A DNA stretch of 64,000 bases, taken from positions 186,001 to 250,000 of the forward strand of contig NZ_RYYV01000002.1 of assembly GCF_003977665.1 (NCBI RefSeq). The letters are read 5' to 3'. This DNA is from Dyella choica (lineage in GTDB: Bacteria > Pseudomonadota > Gammaproteobacteria > Xanthomonadales > Rhodanobacteraceae). Positions 49,101-61,100 of the stretch are shown here, piece by piece. Under the pieces are notes generated by a model. The model did not search any database and was not told where the DNA came from. It saw only the letters and a list, made by a program, of their open reading frames with translations. Position 1 is the first letter of the stretch. Each line of letters begins with the position of its first letter. The position numbers and the translations under genes are program-made.

Positions 49101-52100
49101 TCGCCCGAGTCGTCGACCGAAACCAGGCAGGGATAGTTGGTGCGCTCCTTTACCCGAAGCGGACGCATGCCCTCCAGCATGTCGATAGCGGACGCGTCGG
49201 CGCCGACGTTATGGCGATAGTTGAATAGAGATGAGAACAATGGTGTCGGCGCAACCACGCTGCTGGCACGCTGAGCCAAGGCCAGCGGTGCATGTTCGTG
49301 GCGCAGCAACCGGGTCAGGATCGAATGCGTATCGCGCACTCCTTCGAGGACGGTCTTCGCTCCGGTCTGGATGCAAACTGGCAAGGTATTGATGAAGATG
49401 CCCAGCACCCGGTCCGAACCCTCGCCGCTCTGCATGCGGCCGAACAGTACCGTGCCGAACACCACGTCTTTCCTTCCGGAGAGGCGCGACAAGACCTGTG
49501 CCCACGCCAGGTGCATCAGGCTGGCCGTGCTCACGCCCAGCCTGCGTGCCTGCTGCCGCAGCCGTCGGCCCAGCATCGACTCCACTTTCAGTTGCGCCTC
49601 GGCGATATCCGTACCGTCGCCCTGCACGTTCAACATGCCGAACGGCGCGGTGGGCTCGTCGACGTGCGCAAGCATCGGGCGGAAGAATGCCTCGTGTTCG
49701 GCCTGGCTGACCCCGAAGCGGGCCTGCGCCACGAAGTTGCGATACGGCAGTGGCTCGGGCAATGTCGCTCCACGTCCGTCGAGCACGGCCTTCAGTTCGC
49801 CCATCAACAGCTTGAGCGAGGTGTTGTCGTCGATCAGGTGATGCAAGAGGACCTGCATCAGCCAGCGCCCCTGTGCCGCATCCTCGGCCACGAAGCAGCG
49901 GAGCAGCGGCGCCTGGCGCACGTCCAGGCGGTAATTGAGCGGGTTGTAGCGCTCACCCAGCTGCGCGGCCACGTCACCGCTCGGGTCCAGGCTGACTTCT
50001 TCAAGCGGCAACGGCGCATGGCGCCATACCACCTGCATCGGTTCGGCCAATCCTTCCCAGACCATGGCGGTGCGGAAGGCATCATGCCGCGCGATCACCG
50101 TCTCCCACGCCGAGACGAAGCGGTCGAGATGGCTGCGCGTTTCGAACGCCCACAGCATCTCCATCAGGTACGCGTCACGCTCGCCCGCCATCCGGTGGTG
50201 GAACAGAATGCCCTCCTGTGCCGGCGCCAAGGGATAGATGTCCTGGATATTCGCCGCGCCGCCGGGCACGCGCTGGACAATGGCGGCGATGTCCTCGCCG
50301 CTCAGTTTCGTCAGCGTCACCATCTCCGGCGTGATCTGCGTGCAACCCGCCGGAATCGCATTGGCAGGCACGACCATCCCATGGCCGCCCTTGCTCGTTG
50401 CAACGGCCAGCGCCGCCACCGTCGGCTCGGCGAAGAACTGCCGGATATCCACCGCCAGTTCGACCCGGCGCATCCGCTCGATCAACGCGATGGCGAGCAG
50501 CGAATGGCCGCCCAGGGCGAAGAAATCGTCGTGCACGCTGACCTTGTCCAGCTTCAGCACTTCGGCCCAGATGCCGGCGATCACCTCTTCCGCCGGCGTG
50601 CGCGGTGCGACATACGTTGCCTCGCTGCGCCTGGCGTCGGGTGCCGGCAACGCCTTGCGGTCGAGCTTGCCGTTCGCGGTCAGCGGAAAGGCCTGCAGCG
50701 CCACGAAATGGTTCGGCAGCATGTACTCGGGCAGGTTCTTCGCCACGGTTGCTCGCAGTTGCGCCTCGTCAGGCATTGATTGCCCGTCGCGCGCTACTAC
50801 GTAGGCCACCAGCCGCTTGTCGCCGGGCTGGTCTTCGCGCACCACCACCATGGCTTCGCGCACTGCCGGATGGTCGACGATGCGCGCTTCGATCTCGCCC
50901 AGTTCAATGCGGAATCCGCGGATCTTGACCTGTTCGTCGTTGCGCCCGAGGTACTCGACGCTGCCGTCGGCCAGCCAGCGGCCGACGTCGCCGGTCTTGT
51001 AGAGCCGCGCTTGCGGATCGTCGATGAACGGGTGCGCGATAAAGCGTTCGGCGGTCAATTCCGGCCGATTGAGATAACCGCGCGCCACGCCTGCACCACC
51101 CACGTACAACTCGCCCGCCACGCCAATCGGTGCCGGCTGGCGATGTGCATCCAGCACATAGAGCTGCAGGTCGGGAATCTGGCGCCCGATCGGACTGGGG
51201 CCGACGCGATAGGCATCCGCCGCCGCCAACGCCAGATAAGTGACGTGCACGGTCGTTTCGGTGATGCCATACATGTTGACCAGGCGCGTAGCGGCGTTGA
51301 CCGACCGTTCGTACCACGGTTTGAGCGCGCTCAACTCCAGCGCTTCGCCGCCGAAGATGACGTAACGCAGCCGATGCGGGCGAGCATTGTCACCCTGGGC
51401 GGCAATCAGCTGGCGGAACGCGCTGGGCGTCTGGTTGAGCACCGTCACGCCTTGCGCGCACAACAGCTCATGAAACTCCAGCGGCGAACGCGTCACTGCT
51501 TGCGGCACCACCACCAGCTTGCCGCCGTAGGCCAGTGCACCCCAGATCTCCCACACCGAAAAGTCGAAGGCGAAAGAGTGGAACAGTGTCCATACGTCGT
51601 TCCGCCCGAAGCCATACCAGTGGTCGGTGGACGACAGCAGGCGCGTTACGTTGCCGTGCGCCACCATCACACCCTTGGGTTTGCCGGTCGAGCCGGAGGT
51701 ATAAATGATGTACGCCAGATGATGCGGCATGAGCCCGATGTCGGCGACGTCGAGATTGCCTGCATCGGCACGCTCCCACATCGCTGCGTCGCTTTGCAGA
51801 TCCAGCACCGGCATCGATGATTCCTGCAGGATGTCCTGCACCGCCGGCGGCAGGCTTTCCCTGCCGTTGACGAGCACCACGACCGGCGCGCTGTCGGCGA
51901 GGGTGTAGCTCAGGCGATCGGCCGGATAGGCTGGATCCAGCGGCACATAGGCGCCGCCAGCCTTCAGTATCGCCAGCACACCCACGATCATGGCCACCGA
52001 ACGCTCTACGCATAGCCCCACCAGCACGTCCGGACCTACGCCCCATCCACGCAGGTGGCGCGCCAGGCGATTGGCCTGCGCATTGAGTTGCGCGTAAGTC

Positions 52101-55100
52101 AGCGATGCATCCTGGTAAACCACCGCGATGCCGTCGGGCTCCATTGCCGCCTGAGCTTCAAACAGCTCATGCAACACGCGCCGATCGGGCCCGATGCCCG
52201 GATCCATCACGCCGGTGTCGTTGAAGGCATACAACAGCTGCTGCCGCTCAGCGTCATCCAGCATGGCCAGCTCGCCGACCGCGCGTTCCGGCTCCGCCAC
52301 GATCGCCTGCAGCAAACGGCTGAAGTGACCGGCCATCCGCTCGATCGTACGCGCCTCGAACAATTCCGTGCTGTATTCGAAGCAGCCCTGCAGACCCTCC
52401 CTGCCCTCGGTCAAAGTCAGCGTCAGGTCGAACTTCGACGTCACGCTCTCGCTTTCCTTCAAGCTCAGCGACAGACCCGGCAACGACAGCTCGCCCATCG
52501 GCATGTTCTGCAACACCAGCATCACCTGGAACAGCGGTGTGTAGCTGGCATGGCGCTCGGGCTGTAGTGCTTCCACCAGCTGCTCGAACGGCACGTCCTG
52601 GTGCGCGTACGCGTCCAGCGTGTGCTGGCGTACCTGCCCAAGCAATTCGGTGAAACCAGCCTTCAGATCCACCTGGGTGCGCAACACCATCGTGTTGACG
52701 AAGAAGCCGATAAGACCTTCTATGTCGGCACGATTGCGATTGGCGATCGGCGTGCCGATGCAGATGTCACTCTGGCCCGAGTAACGTGCCAATAGCACAT
52801 TGAAGGCCGTGCATAGCGTCATGAACAGCGTGCTGCGCGCACTCCGCCCCAACTCCTGCAACCGCGCGACCACGGTGGCTGGCAGCGCAAACGGCAAGGT
52901 TGCGCCGGCATGGCTCGACTGCGGCGGGCGCGGCCGGTCCGTCGGCAGTGCCAGCAGACTCGGGCTGTCGGCCAGTTGCCGTTTCCAATAGCTCAGTTGC
53001 CGCTCCAATATCTCTCCGCGCAGCCACTCGCGTTGCCAGTGGGCAAAGTCGGCGTACTGCAGCGGCAAAGGTCGCAGCGGTGAAGGCTCGCCCTGCAAAA
53101 ATGCGCGGTACAGCGCCGCCAATTCGCGCACCACCACGCCCATCGACCAACCGTCCGACACGATGTGATGCATCGCCAGCAGCAGGATGTGTTCTTCGTC
53201 GCCAAGCTTGATCAGATGGAAGCGGATCAGCGGCCCCGTCGACAAATCGAAAAGCGCGACCGCGTCTTCCTGCGTGCGCAGCCGTGTTTCCGCCTCGCGT
53301 TCAGCCAACGACAGCCCGCTCAGGTCAGTGATCGCCAGATCCGGCAACGAAGCCGCGACGATGCGCTGTACCGGCTCATTGCCTACCATCGCAAACGTGG
53401 TACGCAAGGCCTCGTGACGATGCACGATCTCATTGAGCGTGCGCGACAAGGCGTTTACGTCGAGCTGCCCGGACAAGCGTACGGATGCGGCGAGATTGTA
53501 GAGCTCGCGCCGCGCTTCGTACTGATCGAGGAACCACAGACGCTGCTGCGCGAACGACAAGGGCAATGCCGCATCGCGCGCGACGGGGTGTATCGAAGAG
53601 AGCGATTCCGGCTTGCCTGTTGCCGCATCAGCCAGACGCAACCTTGCGGCCAGCGCCTTCAGGCTTGGCGCCTCGAACACCGCACCCACCGGCAGTTCGA
53701 TGCCCAGCTCGATGTGGATGCGTGACACCAGCTGCGTCGCCAGCAAGGAGTGGCCGCCCAGCTCGAAGAAGTCGTCATCCGGTTCGATCGATGCGCGTCC
53801 AAACAAGTCCTGCCAGAGACGGAGCAGCGTCGATTCGGGGCCGGCCTGCGGCTCGCTCGGGCTTGCCTCGACAGGCGGCGCATCCACAACCGGGACTTCA
53901 CGCCGGACAAATGATGTAGCCAATACCTCGGGCGCTTCGGGATACGGCACATCCGTCCAGTAGCGCTCACGGGCGAACGGATACGTCGGCAGACTGATGC
54001 GACGCGGGCGTCTCGCACGGGCACCGGCTTCATACAGCGAGTTCCAGTCGAAACCGAAGCCCTTGACCCACAGCTCCAGCAACTTGGTGAACTTGCCTTT
54101 GGCGACCCATGCCTGTACCGCCAGCTGGATGTCTTCGTCCCCTGCCAGCATCGCCATGGCGTGACGCTTGGCGTGGCCGCGATACACGCCCGTGATGTCT
54201 GCGTCGCCCGCGGCGCATGCGGCCAGCTTGTGGCGAAGTTCGTCGAGCGAATCGACCAGCAACGCAAGGCGCTCTTCCATGGCTTCGCGGCCGACCTGCA
54301 GCGTATAGGCCAGATTCGCCAGCGTCACGTCGGCGCTTATCCGTGCCGGCGAAATTGCCTCAGCCAGACGTTGCACCTGCTCCTGCAAGCGGCGGGGATC
54401 GCGTGCCGACAACACGACCATTGCCGGACCACGCAGCTCGGCATCCCAGCCAACCGGCGGGGGCGCGACATACTCCTCGATCACCAGGTGCGCGTTCGCA
54501 CCGCCGGCACCGAATGAAGACACGCCGGCGATCCGGGGAACCTCGCGCTGCTGTCCTGCGATAACCAATACGGGACGCTTCCATTCCGCAAGGGCCCGTT
54601 GCACAAAGAACGGCGTGTCGGCGAAATCGATGTTCGGGTTGAGCACTTCCGCATGCAGGCTCGGCACCAAAGTGCGGTGCTTCATCTGCATCAGTACCTT
54701 GCTGATCCCGACGAAACCGCTGGCGCTCTCGCTATGACCCACGTTGGATTTGACCGAGCCGATCGAGCAGAACTGCCGGTCCTGCGTTCCGCTGCGGAAC
54801 GCCTTGGACAAGCCGGCTACTTCGATCGGGTCGCCCATGCTGCTGCCGGTACCCTGCGCCTCGATATAGCTGACGGTGCGTGGCTCGATGCCGGCGCGCT
54901 GCAGTGCGTCGGTAACCAGCTGCGCCTGCAGGTTCGGGTTGGGCGTCATGTAGCTGTGCGACTTCCCGCCGGAATTGATCGCACTACCCTTGACCACGCC
55001 ATAAATGTGGTCGCCGTCGTCGATCGCTCGTTGCAGCGGCTTGAGCACCAGGGCCCCCACCGCCTCACTATCGACAAAGCCATCGCAATCGGCCGCGAAC

Positions 55101-58100
55101 GGCTTGCACTTGTCGCCGCTGGCCAGCATTTCCAGCGAAGACAGATCGATCACGTGCGCCGGCGTCACCAGCAGGTTCACGCCACCGGCGATGGCGACCT
55201 CGATTTCGCCACTGCGCAGGCTTTCGATCGCCAGGTGCACCGCGGTCAGCGAAGACGAGCAGGCGGTATCCACCGCCATGCTGGGCCCCTGGAAGTTGAG
55301 CAGATAGGAAATGCGGTTGGCGATCGACCAATAGCGCGGGCCGGTCGCGTAGTGCTCGTTCAACACGCCCACGTAGGTGCCGATCTTTCGGCTCCGGCAC
55401 AGGGTTTCCGGCGTGTAGCCGGCGTCTTCGATGCTGGCGTAGACCTCTTGCATGAAGAGCCGCTCTTGCGGGCTGATCACGCGTGCCTCCTGCGGCGTGA
55501 TGTTGAAGAACAGGCGATCGAAGCTGTCCGCGTCGTCCACGAGACCGGCCCAGCGGGTGTAGGTCTTGCCGGGCTGCTGCCTGCGCGGGTCAAAAACCTT
55601 GCTGCTGTCCCAGCGCTCCGGCGGCACTTCGGAAATACAGTTGCGCCCGGCGACCAGGTTGTCCCAGAACCGATGGACGTCGCTGGCGCCCGGGTAGCGT
55701 CCGGAAAGACCGATGATCGCCACGTCGAAGGGCTGCCCACTTGCTGGCGCGTTCGTCGCCACTTTCTGGGGACGGTTCCATCCGCGCGCGGTACGGCGCT
55801 TCGTTACGGATATTGGCGCCGATACCGCGACTGGCATCGACTTTGTCGACACCGCGGTCGTGGCGGGCGCGGTTGCGTTCGCCCCGCCAGCTTGTGCTTG
55901 CGCAATCGCCGGATATTCGTGCACCAGATGGCCGGCCAGTCCGGCCAGCGTGGGGTATTCGAAGAAGATCGTGGGCTTCAGTTCCAGCCGGTAGCGCTGA
56001 TTGAGCGCGTTGGCGAACTCGGCAAACATGATCGAATCGAAGCCGTATTCGCTCAGCGAAGTGTCCTCGTCGATATCCTCCACCCTGACCTTGATCAGCG
56101 CCGAAGTCATGCTCACCAGTTCGCGCCCTAGCCTTTCCGGCTGCGGCTGAGCACTCATGCTGGCCACGGTGACGACCTCATCGGCTGCCTGGACCGGGGG
56201 CACCGCCGGTTGCCCGGATGGGCCGGTGAGCACCTCGCGGATGCGTGCCGCATCGCCGGCCATCACCAGCAGCTGGCTGACGCCACTCGCCAGCGCCTGC
56301 TGCAAGCTCGCCACGCCGCTGGCGCTGTCCAGCGCATGCATGCCCAACTGCTGTGCCAGCATGGCGCGCGTTGCCGCATCCACCTGCATGCCGCCCTCAT
56401 CCCACAGCGGCCAGTTCACCGATAGCGTGCGTCCACGGCGTTGCCCTTTGGCGACCAAATCGCTGCGATAGTGAACGAAGGCATCCATGAAGGCATTGCC
56501 TGTTGCGTAGTCGGCCTGCCCGGGATTGCCGAGCGCTCCGGCGATCGACGAGAAGCAGGTGAAGAAATCCAGCGCAATATCGCGACTGGCTTCGTCCAGA
56601 TTGAGCGTACCGGACACCTTGGCAGCCAAAACTTCGCGCAGTTGCTGCGAGGTCTTGCCGACGAGATAGCCGTCGCGCAGGACACCCGCGCTGTGGATGA
56701 TGCCGTCCAGGCTCTCGAACTCTTCCGGAATGCCGCGTACGAGCTCTGTCAGCGCATTGGCGTCCGCGACATCCACGGCGTGGTAACGCGCCACGGCGCC
56801 AAGCGTTTCGAGCTGGCGAAGATTTGCCTGGATGCGCTCGTTCGAGGCCGAACGGCCGGTGAGGATCAGCACCGGGTTCCTGGCCAGGCCGGCTATCGCG
56901 CGCGCGAAGATCAGACCCAGCCCGCCGGCGCCGCCGGTGATCAGATAGACACCCCCTGCCTTCCACGGCATGGGCGTTTCGGTGGCCTGCGAGTACTCCT
57001 CCCAACCCGCCACCTGGCGTTTGCCGTCGATGTAACGCACCTGCTGCACATCGTCGCCGCGATTCTCCAGCAGCGCCCTGGCAACATCCTGCCCCGGCTC
57101 GACGCTGATGAGCTGGCCGGCCACGCGGGAATTTTCCAGCGCCGCGGTACGCAGCATGCCACCCAGTCCACGCAAGGTCTGGTGCACACCGCGGTCCGGC
57201 ACGACTATCTGTAGCAGCAGCTTTCCTGCCTGACGGCTCCACGCCTGCAGTTGCTCAAGCAAAAGCTCCGCCGCGGCCTCGAAGCAACGGGCCGGATCAC
57301 GGTCGGTCGGCAGGCGCAGGCAGATGGCATCCGGCAGATCGCGCTCGATGGCCGCATCAAGCCCAAGCAAAATGACGTGCCTGGCATAAACGGCATCCGT
57401 CGATTTCGCTACCGAACGCGCTAGCCATACAGGCTGGAACATAAGGGTTTGCATCGATGCCTGCGACATGGCCTGACGCGCAGCCGGTTGCGGCTTGACC
57501 GCAGTGCTCAGCACGGGCATCAGACTCAGGCCACGCAGGCGCACGCATACCGCGCCCTGCTCGTCGCAAAGATCCAGATCGAGCCGGCGCACTGCATCAC
57601 CAGCCTTGCTCGCCACACTCGGACGCACGACCACCCACATCGAAGACGTAGACGGACGCAACATCTCCAGCGCATCCAGCGCGAACGGCAGCATCAGCGC
57701 CGTGTCCACCTTGCCGGAAGTCGTATCCATCTGCATGCCGAGCGTCGCCTGCAATGCGGCATCAAGCAGGCTTGGATGCATCCCATAGCCTTCCTGCGGC
57801 GCCGTCGGCGGCAGCACAATACGCGCAAGCAGCTGCGACGATCCGATTGAGATTTCGGCGAGGCCCTGAAACGTGGGACCGTAGTGCAGGCCCATTTGCT
57901 CGAACAACGCGTAGCACTGCGATGCACTCAAGCTGGCGGCGGCGCAATCACTGCGCAGCGATGCCAGGTCAAGCGAGGCCGAAGCCACAAGTGTGGCGAC
58001 AGCTGCCGTGCCGTGGCTGTACACCATCGGCTCGCCGTCTTCGCCATCGCTATAGATTTCGAACGGCAACTCGCCGGTTTCTTCCGGATAGAGCGCAATG

Positions 58101-61100
58101 TGCAAATCGAGGCCATCGGCGTCCACGACCACGGGGCGCACCCAGGCGATATCACGCAGCTGCAGCCCGTGATCTTCGCCAAAGGCTTCGCGTGCGGCGC
58201 AACGTGCCATCTCCAGCTGCGCGGCGCCAGGCAGGATACGCGACCCGCGTACGACGTGGTCGGCCAGATAGAACTCGTGGCCGGTCAGCCGCGTGCTGAA
58301 ACGCAAGCCTGATACGTCCGACGTGTTCCGGTGCAACAGTGGATGTAGCACCGTGTTGGTGGCGCCGTTGACGGCGCCCTGCGGCGCATTGACGTCGAGC
58401 CAGTACCGCTCGCGGGCGAAGGGATAGGTCGGCAGGCTGATACGCCGCGGCGCTTGGCTGTAAAGAGCCTTCCATGCCACCGGCAGACCCTTCACCCACA
58501 GGTCCAGCAATTTGCCTTGTTTGCCCTGGGCCATCCACGTGGACAGCAAGGTATTCGTCGCTTCGTCGCCGGTCAGCGTGCTGAGCGCTTCCTTGGTCCG
58601 TTTCACCTGGCCGCGGTAGATTTCTTGCTGCTCCGCTTCGCCCGCCAGGTATCCGGCCAAGGCCGAACGAAGCTCACCCAGCGTATGCACCGCTACGCCA
58701 AGACGCTCATCCATCGCTTCGCGCCCTACCTGCAGCGTATAGGCGAGTTCGTCCAGGCGCAGCGAGGCATCGTTCTTTCTTGCCTCCAGAAAGGCCGACA
58801 GCTGAACCACTTGTTGCCGCAGTTGTTCCTCGTTACGAGCCGACAGTACGACCAATGCCGGGCCTGATTGAGCGACATCCGTACGTACCGGCGCGTCGTA
58901 CTCCTCGATCACCACGTGCGCATTCGCACCGCCTGCGCCGAACGAGGAGATCCCCGCAATGCGCGGATAGGTGCGCGTGACGCCATCTTTTTCCACCACT
59001 GGCCGCTCCCACGGGGCCAGCGTCTGCTGCACCACGAAGGGCGTGGCGGTGAAGTCGATGTTCGGATTGAGCACACTCGAATGCAGGCTGGGGGCCAGCT
59101 GCCGGTGCTTGAGCTGCAGCAGCACCTTGGTGACGCCCGCAATGCCCGCCGCGCTTTCGCAATGCCCGATATTCGACTTGGCTGAACCGATCGCGCAGTA
59201 CTGACGGGCCTGCGTCCATTGCCCGAACGCCTTGCTCAAGCCCGCGATCTCGATCGGATCGCCCAGGCTGGTGCCGGTGCCGTGCGCTTCGATATAGCTG
59301 ATCGCACGTGCGTCCACGCCGCCATCGCGCAACGCCTGCTCGATCACCTTCGCCTGGGCGTTCGGGTTCGGCACCGTGTAGCCGTTGGTCTTGCCGCCGT
59401 GGTTGATCGCCGTCGCGCGAATCACGCCATAGATATGGTCGCCATCGGCCACCGCCTGCGCCAGCGGCTTGAGCAGCACCGCACCCACGCCTTCGCCCGG
59501 CACATAGCCTTCGCCGCCCTCGCCGAAGCTTTCGCAGCGCCCCTTGCCGGAGATGAACTTGCCCTGCGCCAGCATCAGGTACTTGTTCGGATGGATCGAT
59601 ACGTTCACACCGCCGGCGACGGCCACAGCGCAACCGCCTTGTCTCAGGCTTTGACACGCCAGGTGGATGGCCGTCAGCGACGAGGAACACATCGTGTCCA
59701 GCGCCAGGCTCGGACCATGGAAGTTGCAGTAGTACGAGATGCGGTTGGCCACCGAGGCGGCGCTGTTGAGTACGGCTACGTTCTGTCCGCGCGCCTGCGC
59801 CTGCGCGCCGTATAGCTGATATTCCTCGTACATCACGCCGACGAACACCCCCACGCTGCCGTCGGTGGCGGCACTTTCACGTGTATAGCCAGCGTCTTCC
59901 AGCGCCCCGTGCACGCATTCCAGGAACAGTCGTTCCTGTGGGTCCATCAACTCCGCTTCGCGCGGCGAGATGTTGAAGAACAGCGGGTCGAACTTGTCGA
60001 CCTCGTCGAGGAAGCCGCCCCATTTGCTGTAGGTGGTGCCGGCCTTGCTACGGTCGGCGTCGTAGTAGCGCCGCCAGTCCCAGCGTTCCAGCGGGATCTC
60101 GGTGATGCTGTCCTTGCCGCCGCTGAGGTTGGCCCAGAACGACTCCACGTCGTTCGCCTGCGGATAGCGGCCGGACAGGCCGATGATCGCGATGGCGCCG
60201 TGGTCGCTGGCTACGGCGGACGAGGCTTCGACACTCGCGCTTTGGAAGTTCGGACTCTGTGTGCCAAAACGAGGGCGACGCTTCAATGGCGAGACGAGCG
60301 GCGGCGCCGATGCCGTTTCGGACGCAGTCGCTACGCTGGCATCAGGCGCAGCTTCGCCCAACAATTCGCCGAGCCGGCCGGCATGGTTCTGCACAAAATA
60401 GCCGGCCAGCGCAGCAATCGTCTGGTATTCGAACAGCAGCGTCTTGGAAAGCGTCCCGAAGGCTTCTTCCAGCGCACGGGTCAGCTCCATCACCAGAATC
60501 GAATCGATCCCATAGGCTTCCATCTGCGCATGCGCGTCGATGCCATGCGCCGGGCGCTTCAAGGTACCTGCCAGTTGCCGCACCAGATAGCGGACAGCTT
60601 TCTCCTGCAGATCGCCCGTCTTGCCTTCCGGGTCGGCCGACCTGGTTGCCCCCGGCGCGACAGCTGGCGCTCCTTTGGCAAGATGGGCCTTGAAACGATC
60701 GATCGCGCCCTCGGCCACCAGCAGTTGCGGCATGCCGCTCGCGCATGCCTGTGCGTAGGCTGCCCAACTGCTTTGGGTACGCAGAGGTATCAAGCCGGTA
60801 TCGCGTGTCATCGCCTGCCGGGTCGACTCATCGACCTGCATGCCGCCCGCCTCCCACAAGGGCCAGTCGAGGGCGAGCGATCGGCCAACACGCAATCCTT
60901 GCCGCACCATTTCGGCACGGTATTGCATGTAGCCGTCCATGAAGGCATTGGCCGCCGCGTAGTCGGCTTGTCCCACATTGCCAAGTGCGCCCGAAGTGGA
61001 GGCGAAGCAGATAAAACTGTCGAGCGCCATTTCGCGGCTGGCCAGGTCCAGGTTGACCAGGCCGGCGACCTTGGCGCGCAGCACTTCGCGCAGCTCCTGC

